Assembly (NCBI GenBank): GCA_025362765.1
Contig: JANYFI010000132.1
Span: 1-7,805, forward strand
Direction: 5' to 3'
DNA length: 7,805 nucleotides
Origin: Ferruginibacter sp.
GTDB taxonomy: Bacteria > Bacteroidota > Bacteroidia > Chitinophagales > Chitinophagaceae
The notes below the pieces were generated by a model. That model was given only the letters and a program-made list of their open reading frames with translations. It had not been told where the DNA came from and made no database searches. Below, in pieces: positions 1-7,106 of the stretch. The stretch's first letter is position 1; every line of letters begins with the position of its first letter. Made by a program: the position numbers and the translations under genes.

Positions 1-221
1 ACCGGATCTACACTTAACGCCAGCACTTTTACATTACGTTTATCAAACTCACTTTTCAAAGCCGCGGTGCGACCGAGTTCTGTGGTACAAACGGGTGTAT
101 AGTCGGCAGGATGAGAAAATAAAATACCCCAGGAATCACCCAGGTAATCGTAAAAATTAATTTCACCGAGAGATGTTTTTGCAGTAAAATTGGGAGCTGT
201 ATCCCCTAAACGTATACTCAT
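1..221 (-). CDS. 1-Cys peroxiredoxin (AhpC/TSA, Prx6 type), N-terminal part
   Basis: The first 73 residues are visible and the gene runs off the left edge. The protein should be a cytosolic thiol peroxidase that reduces hydrogen peroxide, alkyl hydroperoxides or peroxynitrite. The sequence shows the thioredoxin-fold start (RLGDTAPNFTAKTSLGEINFYDYLG) and then the peroxiredoxin active-site signature PxxxTxxC as PADYTPVC at residues 38-45. Cys45 is the expected peroxidatic cysteine and Thr42 its partner. The PVCTTELGR context is typical of the Prx6 (1-Cys) subfamily rather than AhpC-like 2-Cys enzymes. A resolving cysteine cannot be ruled out because the C-terminus is missing. The start is ATG at 221, the first in-frame start before MSIRLGD, which matches the usual N-terminus of the family. 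It is transcribed divergently from the Rrf2 regulator at 324, a probable controller. The family call is firm; the subfamily is somewhat less so. Confidence 0.93.
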   Translation of the reverse strand, partial: MSIRLGDTAPNFTAKTSLGEINFYDYLGDSWGILFSHPADYTPVCTTELGRTAALKSEFDKRNVKVLALSVDP

Positions 222-240
222 AATAAATTATTTTAGGGTA

Positions 241-270
241 CAAATATACAACATTAGTCTATCAAACAAG
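241..270 (-). promoter_or_regulatory. Candidate promoter of the peroxiredoxin gene
   Basis: Read on the minus strand, positions 248-241 give TATATTTG, a perfect match to the Bacteroidota -7 consensus TAnnTTTG. Eighteen bases upstream lies CTTG (270-267), an acceptable variant of the -33 TTTG element. Transcription would begin near 235, leaving a short leader of about 15 bases before the ATG at 221. The -33 element falls inside the inverted repeat at 256-276, so a protein bound there should block polymerase. Assigned from consensus match only. Confidence 0.55.
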
Positions 271-284
271 TAGACTTAATTTTG
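254..284 (+). promoter_or_regulatory. Candidate promoter of the rrf2 gene
   Basis: TAATTTTG at 277-284 matches the Bacteroidota -7 consensus TAnnTTTG. The -33 position, 19 bases upstream, carries only TTAG (254-257), a weak match to TTTG, so the promoter may be weak or activator-dependent. The predicted start near 290 leaves a T-rich leader of about 34 bases with no Shine-Dalgarno sequence before the ATG at 324, which is normal in this phylum. Confidence 0.45.
256..276. promoter_or_regulatory. Inverted repeat AGTCTA-N9-TAGACT, candidate Rrf2 operator
   Basis: Two perfect 6-bp arms (256-261 and 271-276) are separated by 9 bases, giving a 21-bp dyad centred at 266. It is the clearest dyad in the intergenic region between peroxiredoxin and rrf2. 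It covers the -33 area of both candidate promoters and ends exactly where the rrf2 -7 box begins (277). Rrf2-family dimers such as IscR, NsrR and CymR bind dyads of about this size. Autoregulation plus control of the peroxiredoxin is therefore the simplest reading, but it is inferred from position and symmetry alone. Confidence 0.5.
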
Positions 285-323
285 TTTTTTTTTATTTTTA
301 TTTTTTAGCTAACTTTCCCTCCT

Positions 324-746
324 ATGTTATCAAAAAAGACTCAATATGCGTTGAAGGCGCTGGGCTACCTTGCAGGTAAATTCGGCCAGGGACCGGTATT
401 AATATCTGATATTTCAAAGCAGAAAAAGATTCCAATCAAGTTCCTGGAAACAATCCTGCTTGAATTGAAACAGGCTGGCGTACTGGAAAGTAAGAAAGGC
501 AAAGGCGGCGGTTATTACCTGGTTGAGTCACCCAAAAAAACAACGCTGGCGCAGGCCATCCGGCTGGTAGGCGGCCCTATTGCATTACTGCCCTGTGTAA
601 GCATTAATTTTTATGAGAAGTGCAAAGATTGTGACGAAGCATTCTGTGGTTTAAACAAAGCCATGCAAATTACACGGGACGCTACGCTAAAAATTCTGGA
701 AAAGAAAACGCTGGCCGAGCTGATTGACAGACCTGATGAGTTATAA
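324..746 (+). CDS. Rrf2-family transcriptional regulator with cysteine cluster
   Basis: This 140-residue protein has the length and layout of Rrf2 regulators. Residues 1-20 match the LSKKTQYALKALGYLA opening helix. A winged helix-turn-helix spans about 26-68 (ISDISKQKKIPIKFLETILLELKQAG, then a glycine-rich wing GKGGGYYLVESP). A dimerisation helix follows, from about 113. Between them lie Cys91, Cys100, Cys103 and Cys108, spaced Cx8CxxCx4C. In IscR and NsrR three cysteines in this same region hold an Fe-S cluster, so a redox or iron-sulfur sensing role is likely but not shown. The spacing differs from the IscR pattern. It lies head-to-head with a peroxiredoxin and shares a dyad operator candidate with it, which suggests sensing of peroxide or sulfur state. 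The last codons and the TAA stop lie inside the left arm of an inverted repeat, so the exact C-terminus may have been reshaped by that element. Confidence 0.93.
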   Translation: MLSKKTQYALKALGYLAGKFGQGPVLISDISKQKKIPIKFLETILLELKQAGVLESKKGKGGGYYLVESPKKTTLAQAIRLVGGPIALLPCVSINFYEKCKDCDEAFCGLNKAMQITRDATLKILEKKTLAELIDRPDEL

Positions 747-898
747 GTTATGAGCTGTTTAAATCACTCCGTTCATCGGTTTTCATTAAATTTCGTTATT
801 AAAAATAGTTACCGTTTTTGCTTCGCCGACAATTGATTTTTAACTTTTACCAAGTCTTTTCAATTCGAAAAAACTCATCACTCATAACTTATAACTCA
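737..898. repeat. Perfect 18-bp inverted repeat with 126-bp spacer between rrf2 and dinB
   Basis: The arms at 737-754 (TGAGTTATAAGTTATGAG) and 881-898 are exact reverse complements. Each arm is a run of 7-base units. On the plus strand these are TGAGTTA, TAAGTTA, TGAGCTG (737-757); on the minus strand from 898 they are TGAGTTA, TAAGTTA, TGAGTGA, TGAGTTT (898-871). The spacer holds an inner 8-bp dyad, TTAAAAAT (799-806) with ATTTTTAA (836-843), so nested hairpins are possible. The left arm overlaps the end of rrf2, and the right arm stops two bases short of the dinB stop. It lies between convergent genes and could act as a bidirectional terminator. There is no coding potential inside. It may be a REP-like or MITE-like dispersed element; only a genome-wide copy search can tell. 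Confidence 0.75.
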
Positions 899-899
899 A

Positions 900-2048
900 C
901 TACCCTGATGACGCTCTTTTCAATTTCATTTTTCCGAACCTGTTTTTTACATCGTCAATGGCTTTATAGAGATCATTTTTCCGTTCCGCATTATTAAATA
1001 AATTTGTTTGTACAGCATTGTGGGTTAGCTCGCTCAAACGCACGCCCAGCAAGCGTATTGGATTACCTTTTTTGTATAGCTTATTAAATAATTCTTTTAC
1101 TATGGGAATAATTTCGTCATCAGCGCTCGTTAATGGAATGCTGGTTTGACGTGAAGTAGTTTCAAAATCAGGATAACGAATTTTTATCGCCACACAGCCC
1201 GATACCTTTCCATCCTGCCGCAATTCAAACGCAATTTTTTCTGTAAGTCTTACTAATTCGCTCATTAAAAAAACCTGGTCGGTGGTATTTTCATTAAAGG
1301 TATTTTCACTTGATACTGACTTGGCTTCTCTGTATTGCTTTACTTCGCTGTTGTGTAATCCAACACTTTTGTTCCATAAATCTATGCCCGATTTACCCAA
1401 CCTTTCTTCCAGTTCGGCTTTTGTTTTAAGGCTGATATCATTGATGGTATAAATGTTCATAGCCTTCAAAACTTCATGTGTTTGGGCGCCCACGCCGGGT
1501 ATTTTATTCACGGGTAGTGAGGCCAAAAATTCTTTTTCTTTTCCAAAAGGCACCTGCAGATAACCGTTGGGTTTAGCTTCATTGGTAGCCATTTTAGCGA
1601 TCATTTTATTGCTGCCCATACCGAAGGAAATAGGCAATTGCGTTTCGTCTATAATCTGTTGCCGTAGATCAATCGTCCATTGCAGGGGATTAAAAAATGT
1701 ATCCATGCCGGTAAGATCTAAATAAAATTCATCTACAGATGCTTTCTCAAACAAAGGCGCTTTGGCGGCAATAATATCCTTTACCCAACGGCTAAACTTG
1801 CCGTAATCAGCATAACTTCCTTTCAGCGCAATCACCTGCGGACACAATTGCAGGGCTTTTTTTGAAGGCATTCCGGAACGGATCCCAAATTTACGGGCCT
1901 CATAACTGCACGACGCTACTACTCCCCTTTCAGCACCGCCTACAAAAACCGGTTTGCCTTTTAAGGAAGGATTGTTCAATATTTCTACCGACACAAAGAA
2001 GGAGTCGAGGTCAAAATGAGCAATGATGCGTTGTGGGGATTTTTTCAC
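900..2048 (-). CDS. dinB: DNA polymerase IV (Y-family, DinB)
   Basis: This 382-residue, full-length Y-family polymerase performs error-prone translesion synthesis past damaged template bases. Motif HFDLDSFF (11-18) carries catalytic Asp13 and the steric-gate aromatic Phe18. YEAR is at 49-52 in the fingers, and SVDEFYLDLTG (104-114) supplies catalytic Asp106 and Glu107. A helix-hairpin-helix follows (IPGVGAQTHEVLKAMNIYTINDI, about 183-205). The little-finger domain spans about 245-345. QTNLF at 347-351 fits the QxxLF sliding-clamp motif. It is followed by a 31-residue tail (ending KMKLKRASSG), so the motif is not at the extreme C-terminus as it is in E. coli DinB. The start is GTG at 2048: the upstream in-frame ATG at 2066 is cut off by TAA two codons later, and starting any later would delete motif I. 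It stands alone and converges on rrf2. No LexA-like box is evident. Confidence 0.96.
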   Translation of the reverse strand: MKKSPQRIIAHFDLDSFFVSVEILNNPSLKGKPVFVGGAERGVVASCSYEARKFGIRSGMPSKKALQLCPQVIALKGSYADYGKFSRWVKDIIAAKAPLFEKASVDEFYLDLTGMDTFFNPLQWTIDLRQQIIDETQLPISFGMGSNKMIAKMATNEAKPNGYLQVPFGKEKEFLASLPVNKIPGVGAQTHEVLKAMNIYTINDISLKTKAELEERLGKSGIDLWNKSVGLHNSEVKQYREAKSVSSENTFNENTTDQVFLMSELVRLTEKIAFELRQDGKVSGCVAIKIRYPDFETTSRQTSIPLTSADDEIIPIVKELFNKLYKKGNPIRLLGVRLSELTHNAVQTNLFNNAERKNDLYKAIDDVKNRFGKMKLKRASSG

Positions 2049-2181
2049 AGGATAAATTTACAACATGGGAGGAGATTGATACTTAATAAAAATTTAAGTG
2101 ATTGAAAAATATTTTTTTGCCCCAACCAGGCTATGAGCAAAAACTTCTGAGAAGCCAATTGTTTCACCTCTCTACAAACCG

Positions 2182-2277
2182 ATGAAACAGGAAATTGGCA
2201 ATACAACGTTACATGATGCGATTACTATAGAACAGTTTTTCGTAAATTTAATCAGGGATACATTGTATCCACAGTAA
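2182..2277 (+). CDS. Doubtful 31-codon leader ORF upstream of the SusC gene
   Basis: ATG at 2182 opens a 31-residue frame (MKQEIGNTTLHD... ending IRDTLYPQ) that stops with TAA at 2275-2277, 70 bases before the SusC start. I do not recognise it. It has no signal peptide, no membrane segment and no cysteines. Residues 13-28 could form an amphipathic helix. Its last codons overlap the 15-bp palindrome. It could be a leader peptide, the remnant of a lost gene, or simply chance; a frame this short is expected by chance in 300 bp. Listed because it is the only plausible reading frame in the gap. Confidence 0.15.
   Translation: MKQEIGNTTLHDAITIEQFFVNLIRDTLYPQ
2256..2270. promoter_or_regulatory. Perfect 15-bp palindrome GGATACA-T-TGTATCC, candidate operator
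   Basis: Seven-base arms around a single central T are exact reverse complements, centred at 2263. The site lies 77 bases ahead of the SusC start codon. The position suits an operator for a dimeric regulator of the susCD operon. A loop of one base rules out a stable RNA hairpin, so a DNA-level protein site is more likely than a terminator. The regulator is unknown and not encoded in this window. Confidence 0.4.
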
Positions 2278-2347
2278 AGTCAGGATGTAGCATACTAATT
2301 GTATTCGTATTCTTTACCAAAACGTAACCAAAACAAAACTCCAACAC

Positions 2348-5300
2348 ATGAAATTTAAAAGGTATCAAGGCTACTGCCGGAAAATGTTTGTTATCGTATT
2401 GTTATTGTCATGCCTGCAGTTTAATGGATTTTCACAGCAGGAATCCGCTGCCATCGTCATTAAAGGCAAGGTTACAGACCCCCAGACAACTGAAGCGCTT
2501 TCCGGTGTTTCTGTGGGCGCAAAAGGAACAAAGAAAATTGTACTCACAGATGAAAACGGTAATTATTCCATCACTGTAAATCCTGGTGCCACGCTAACTT
2601 TTTCTTATGTTGGCAACCAATCCACCGAAATTGCTGTGGGCAATAAAACCGTAATTAATGCAACGTTGCACAAATCAACAGAGCAGTTAAAAGATGTGGT
2701 GGTTACTGCATTGGGCATTAAAAAAGAAAGAAGAGCGCTGGGTTATTCGGTAACAGAAGTTAAAGGTGCTGCGTTCACTGAGGCCAGGGAAACAAATTTT
2801 GTTAATAGTCTTGAAGGCAAGGTGGCCGGAGTAAATGTAAGCAATGTGGCTACCGGACCTGGTGGTTCTGCCAACGTGGTGATCCGAGGCATTTCCAGTA
2901 TTACCGGCGCTAACCAACCATTGTATGTAATAGACGGCATACCGATGCAAAACAGTACTTACCGGCAAACGGATGTCGGCGGAGGCTATGGCGGCGCCGA
3001 TGGCGGTGATGGCACGATTAATATTAACCCCGATGACATTGAAAATATTTCAGTATTAAAAGGCGCGGCAGCTACAGCTTTGTATGGTTACCGCGGCAGC
3101 AAAGGCGTTATTTTGATTACCACAAAATCCGGCAAAAACAGCAAGGGTTCGGGAGTGGAATTAAATTCGAATTATGTTGTTCAAAATGTAATTGATAATA
3201 CCAGCTGGCAAAATACCTATGGCCAGGGCTCGCAGGGAAATAAACCCGTAGATGGCAGCTCCGCTTTTGAAACAGGGTTGTCAAGCTGGGGTGCAAAACT
3301 GGACGGATCAGCTACCTATCAATTTGACGGCGTTAAAAGGCCTTATAGTGCAGTGACCGGAAACATAGGCCGGTTCTATAAAAATAGTCTTGCAGCTACC
3401 AACACACTTTCTTTCAGCAAAAATTTAGGCGATGACGGAAGCATTCGTTTTTCGGCAAGCGACCTGCACAATACCAGCATTATTCCCAATGCCGGGTTTC
3501 AGCAACAGTCTTTCTCATTGTCGACAAATTATAAATTAGAAAAGCATTTAGACCTGCAGTTAAAAGCGCAATACATCAATGCCTATACGCATAACCGGCC
3601 AAGCGTTTCTGATGCGCCGGGTAGTGTTAATTTTGCCACTTTATTTCTTTCGCCTAATGTGAATATTACTTCGCTTGCCCCCGGTTATAAAGCCGATGGA
3701 TCTGAAAATCAATTTTTAGATGATGCTTATACTACCAACCCCTATTTTGCAGCATATAAGTTTATCAACAACACCCGCCGTAACCGTTTTATTGGATCGG
3801 CGGATTTAAAATATACTTTTGACAATGGATTGTACCTGCAGTTACGTGCCGGAGAAGATTATTTTGCAGACAGAAATATCCTGATAACACCCAACGGTAC
3901 GGCTTACCAATCCGACGGCCAAATGATAGACGAAAACATTAAATCAACTGAATTAAATGTAGACGCCATCATCGGAAAGCAATTTAAAGTCAGTAAAGAC
4001 TTCAACATTTCGGCCTTGGCGGGAGTTAACTCCAGGAAAGCTGTTACTGACCAAATCGATGCGACTGGCAATACTTTTCAAACGCCTTATTTATACACCG
4101 TCGGTAATTTGGCGAGTCCTACAGAATTCACCAGCAATCCGGTGATAGTAAATAAATCCATCTACGGCACACTTGATTTTTCTTACAAAAATTATTTATA
4201 CCTCAGCGCTACCGGCCGCAGCGATTGGTACTCTACTTTGGCACCGGGTAAGACAAATTATTTTTATCCATCTATAAGCGGATCATTTGTTTTTTCGGAA
4301 CTGGCACACGTGCCCGGTATGGACATTGGTAAAATAAGAGTGGGTTATGCCAATGTGGGGGGCGAAGCTGATTTACCTTATCAAACCCTGTTAGGCTATA
4401 ATAATATTGGCAACCTGAATGGATTCCCGATTGGTAATATCGCTAATGGCGGTACGGTACCCAATGCCATGTTAGAGCCTTCCTCCACCTCGGAATTTGA
4501 AGTAGGTACAGAACTTACTTTTTTTGGTAACAGGTTGCATGTAGATGCCGCCTATTACAATAAAAAAGAAAGTAAAGAAGTAATACCGGCAGTTACTTCC
4601 GGCACATCAGGCTATAACGCAGTATTGCTCAACTCTGGTACCATACAAAATAAGGGTATTGAATTTTTGGTGTCAGGTGTTTTGGTAAAAACAAAAGCAT
4701 TTAGCTGGACGGAAACGCTTAACCTCACTTACAACAACAATAAAGTGTTGGCCCTTTCTTCAGGAGCTGGTAATTATCCATTGGGTTATTCACGTGCGGG
4801 AGAGGATGGTGGATTAGGTGTTGCGTACATGTCACAAAACCTGGGTAAATCTGCCTACCAGATATATGTTGCCGACCCACAGCGGGATGATAAAGGCAAT
4901 ATTGTGATAGACCCCACTACCGGAGCGCCCATTGCAGGCACCGATTATGTGAATGTTGGATCAGGCATTGATCCCTGGTCAACTGGCGTAACAAGCGAAT
5001 TCAAATACAAACATTTTAATTTTTCTTTTTTAATTGACGGCAAGTTTGGAGCAAAAATATTTTCAGGTACCAATTGGTATGCCTACCAGTATGGTCTTTC
5101 AAAACTTACGTTGCCAGGCAGAGACTTACGGTATGGCACCAACCAGCTTTACCCGCAGGATTATTATGCGCTGGCAGGCAACAACAATCCCGCAATTTTT
5201 GTTTACGACGCCAGTTTTATTAAATTAAGACAAATTATATTCGGGTACACTTTCCCGGTAAGTATGTTCAACAATAAGATACAGGGACTTACCCTGAGTT

Positions 5301-5446
5301 TTGTTGCAAGGAACGTACTGACCATAAAAAAACATACGCCCAATATCGATCCCGAGTCTAATTATTCAAATGGTCCGCAGGGCATTGAGCAGGCGCAAGT
5401 TCCCTATACCCGCACATTCGGACTTAACTTAAACGTGAAATTTTAA
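2348..5446 (+). CDS. SusC/RagA-type TonB-linked outer-membrane transporter
   Basis: This 1032-residue protein is of normal SusC length. It should form the 22-strand outer-membrane barrel that imports large nutrients, often oligosaccharides, using TonB energy. A signal peptide covers about 1-29 (basic start, hydrophobic VIVLLLSCL, probable cut near FSQ-QES). A carboxypeptidase-D-regulatory-like beta domain (IVIKGKVTDPQTTEALSGVSVGAKGT... about 36-107) follows. Then comes DVVVTALGIKKERRALGYSV (116-135) leading into the plug. SusC signatures are PLYVIDGIPM (191-200) and DIENISVLKGAAATALYG (230-247) followed by GVILITTKSG (253-262). The barrel fills the rest and ends in a terminal aromatic, NLNVKF. 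There is no N-terminal STN domain, so control through an anti-sigma partner is unlikely. The next gene, a SusD-like lipoprotein, begins one base after the stop. ATG at 2348 is preferred over Met13 because it gives a proper signal-peptide n-region. The substrate cannot be read from the sequence. Confidence 0.97.
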   Translation: MKFKRYQGYCRKMFVIVLLLSCLQFNGFSQQESAAIVIKGKVTDPQTTEALSGVSVGAKGTKKIVLTDENGNYSITVNPGATLTFSYVGNQSTEIAVGNKTVINATLHKSTEQLKDVVVTALGIKKERRALGYSVTEVKGAAFTEARETNFVNSLEGKVAGVNVSNVATGPGGSANVVIRGISSITGANQPLYVIDGIPMQNSTYRQTDVGGGYGGADGGDGTININPDDIENISVLKGAAATALYGYRGSKGVILITTKSGKNSKGSGVELNSNYVVQNVIDNTSWQNTYGQGSQGNKPVDGSSAFETGLSSWGAKLDGSATYQFDGVKRPYSAVTGNIGRFYKNSLAATNTLSFSKNLGDDGSIRFSASDLHNTSIIPNAGFQQQSFSLSTNYKLEKHLDLQLKAQYINAYTHNRPSVSDAPGSVNFATLFLSPNVNITSLAPGYKADGSENQFLDDAYTTNPYFAAYKFINNTRRNRFIGSADLKYTFDNGLYLQLRAGEDYFADRNILITPNGTAYQSDGQMIDENIKSTELNVDAIIGKQFKVSKDFNISALAGVNSRKAVTDQIDATGNTFQTPYLYTVGNLASPTEFTSNPVIVNKSIYGTLDFSYKNYLYLSATGRSDWYSTLAPGKTNYFYPSISGSFVFSELAHVPGMDIGKIRVGYANVGGEADLPYQTLLGYNNIGNLNGFPIGNIANGGTVPNAMLEPSSTSEFEVGTELTFFGNRLHVDAAYYNKKESKEVIPAVTSGTSGYNAVLLNSGTIQNKGIEFLVSGVLVKTKAFSWTETLNLTYNNNKVLALSSGAGNYPLGYSRAGEDGGLGVAYMSQNLGKSAYQIYVADPQRDDKGNIVIDPTTGAPIAGTDYVNVGSGIDPWSTGVTSEFKYKHFNFSFLIDGKFGAKIFSGTNWYAYQYGLSKLTLPGRDLRYGTNQLYPQDYYALAGNNNPAIFVYDASFIKLRQIIFGYTFPVSMFNNKIQGLTLSFVARNVLTIKKHTPNIDPESNYSNGPQGIEQAQVPYTRTFGLNLNVKF

Positions 5447-5447
5447 G

Positions 5448-7058
5448 ATGATTGCTAAAAAAAACATTATGCAACTTAACATGAGATTACCATCTGCTTA
5501 TATACTTACCGGCGCAATCTTATTGCTCGCTATTGTATCCTGTAAAAAAGAAGACCTGCTTAAAACCAATACTGATCCCAACTCTGTATCAGTGGCTGTT
5601 TTTGACGCCAACAATATATTAACGGCTACCCAGCTATATTACACGGGCAGCACGGACAATGCCATCGAAGTAGAAGAAACGGAGATCCAAGGAGCAGGTT
5701 GCTTTATACAGCATTGGGCATCTACGAGCGGTTTCTTTTTTGGCGATAAATATTTATTCAGTCCGGGCGGCTGGGGTTCTTTTTTTGACCATGCTTATAC
5801 CACGCAGGTAAAGTATGCGGTAGATTTGTATACCAATACAATTGCTAAAGAACAATACAAAAACCTGCACCAGATTTCGCGAATAATGAAAGCGCTGGTG
5901 TTTGAACGTATAACAGATGTATATGGCGATGTTCCTTATTTCCAGGCTGGCCAGGCGTATCATGGTTCTGTTTATTTTCCTATATATGATAAACAGCAGG
6001 ACATTTATGCAGACCTGTTGAAAGAAGTAGAGGAGGCAACGGATAGCCTTGACGAAAATGCAGACAAACCTAAAGGCGATGTATTTTATGCCAACAACAG
6101 CGACCAGATTGCGGCCTGGAAAAGATTTGGTAATACCTTATTACTGCGTATGGCCATGCGGTTAACTAAAATAGATCCTGCAAGGGCACAGACCTATGTA
6201 ACCAAGGTACAAGGGCTTACCATGACGAGCAATGATGACAACGCCATTGTTACGCATGGCACCAACGATCCGCTTACCATCAACCGTATTTACCGAGGCA
6301 TTGGCGAAGATGGCCAAATCCAGTTATCAGGGCAAATAAGTAAAACGTTCATTGACTTTTTAAAAAAGAACAATGATCCAAGACTGCCTGTTTTATCCTA
6401 TGTATATCCTACAGATTTTTCTCCAGGCGGACCAACGGATGGCGGATCGTCCGATGCGGCACACCAGGCAGGATTGCCCAATGGGTATGATGCCGGCAGC
6501 ACTTCACATGGCATTATTAATTTCCCGGGATACCTGGGCAATACCAATTTGTATTCCCGCCCAAGCCCCATCATCTTTAATAATACAGCCCCAACGCTGG
6601 TATTGACTTATGCAGAATCTGAACTATTGTTGGCTGATGCCGCAAACCGCTGGCATATCGGCGATGTAGACGCAGCAACGCATTATCAAAATGGAGTGAT
6701 TGCGGCGATAACAGCATTGGCTGCCTACGGCGATGCCGGCACCATCAGCGCTGACGATGCACAAACCTATTATGATGCCCATCCATATAATGACGCTAAA
6801 GGACTGGAAATGATTAATACACAATTTTGGGCGGCCACCTTTTTTAATGAGTACGAAGCCTGGAGTAACTATCGGCGTACGGGCTATCCTGTACTAACGC
6901 CAGTCAATTATCCTGGCAGCCAGTCGCCTGGTGCTATACCACACCGGATGGCCTATTCCACCGTTGACAAACAAGTAAATTCAACCAATTACAATGCTGC
7001 GGTAAGTGCACTCACCGGCGGAGATAAAATTACCAGCCGTATGTGGTGGGATAAATAA
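5448..7058 (+). CDS. SusD/RagB-type nutrient-binding outer-membrane lipoprotein
   Basis: This 536-residue surface lipoprotein should act as the lid and capture subunit on its SusC partner. A hydrophobic signal segment ends in a lipobox, IVSC, with lipidated Cys32 followed by charged KKED. Family landmarks are NTDPNSV (41-47), helical TPR-like segments with ISRIMKALVFERITDVYGDV (143-162) then PY, YDKQQDIYADLLKEV (180-194), WKRFGNTLLLRMAMRL (224-239), and the C-terminal NEYEAWSNYRRTGYPVL region ending TSRMWWDK. These resemble the SusD-like_2 branch more than classical starch SusD. The ATG lies one base after the SusC stop, implying translational coupling. In-frame ATGs at 5469 (Met8) and 5481 (Met12) would give shorter, more typical signal peptides, so the exact start is uncertain. 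It is the last gene of the operon; a heptad-repeat fold-back follows its stop. Confidence 0.95.
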   Translation: MIAKKNIMQLNMRLPSAYILTGAILLLAIVSCKKEDLLKTNTDPNSVSVAVFDANNILTATQLYYTGSTDNAIEVEETEIQGAGCFIQHWASTSGFFFGDKYLFSPGGWGSFFDHAYTTQVKYAVDLYTNTIAKEQYKNLHQISRIMKALVFERITDVYGDVPYFQAGQAYHGSVYFPIYDKQQDIYADLLKEVEEATDSLDENADKPKGDVFYANNSDQIAAWKRFGNTLLLRMAMRLTKIDPARAQTYVTKVQGLTMTSNDDNAIVTHGTNDPLTINRIYRGIGEDGQIQLSGQISKTFIDFLKKNNDPRLPVLSYVYPTDFSPGGPTDGGSSDAAHQAGLPNGYDAGSTSHGIINFPGYLGNTNLYSRPSPIIFNNTAPTLVLTYAESELLLADAANRWHIGDVDAATHYQNGVIAAITALAAYGDAGTISADDAQTYYDAHPYNDAKGLEMINTQFWAATFFNEYEAWSNYRRTGYPVLTPVNYPGSQSPGAIPHRMAYSTVDKQVNSTNYNAAVSALTGGDKITSRMWWDK

Positions 7059-7106
7059 ATGTACGCAGGCAGTGCTGTGTAAAGAATATAATTACGTATC
7101 GATTTG

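Larger units (their letters stand above)
2049..2347. other. Intergenic region between dinB and the susCD operon
   Basis: This 299-bp divergent gap must hold the promoters for dinB (minus) and the SusC gene (plus). On the minus strand, TAAATTTA at 2059-2052 is a one-mismatch fit to TAnnTTTG just before dinB, too close to the GTG to be convincing. No convincing -33/-7 pair is visible ahead of the SusC gene. An 11-bp palindrome CTTCTGAGAAG (2144-2154) and a 15-bp palindrome at 2256-2270 are present. A 31-codon ORF occupies 2182-2277. No tRNA, and no sigma or anti-sigma gene, is present. Confidence 0.7.

Noticed and set aside
285..306. T-rich tract as a rho-independent terminator
   Set aside because: There is no stable GC hairpin before it, and it lies in a divergent promoter region, downstream of the rrf2 -7 box.
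2064..2066. Upstream ATG as the dinB start
   Set aside because: It is in frame, but the third codon is TAA, so translation cannot reach DinB; GTG at 2048 is the first usable start.
2388..2579. 63-codon ORF in an alternative frame at the SusC start, and a 64-codon one at 5034-5228
   Set aside because: They lie in the +1 or +2 frame of SusC with no family resemblance; SusC signal peptide and barrel sequence explain the region.
2687..2968. 93-codon and 65-codon minus-strand ORFs inside the SusC gene
   Set aside because: They overlap the conserved plug-coding part of SusC, show no recognisable domain and are antisense shadows of the real frame.
5754..5963. 69-codon minus-strand ORF inside the SusD gene
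   Set aside because: Antisense to the conserved RITDVYGDVPY region of SusD; no start context or family resemblance.
6373..6824. 77-codon plus-strand and 66-codon minus-strand ORFs inside the SusD gene
   Set aside because: Out-of-frame or antisense to a continuous, well-supported SusD frame; low-complexity translations.
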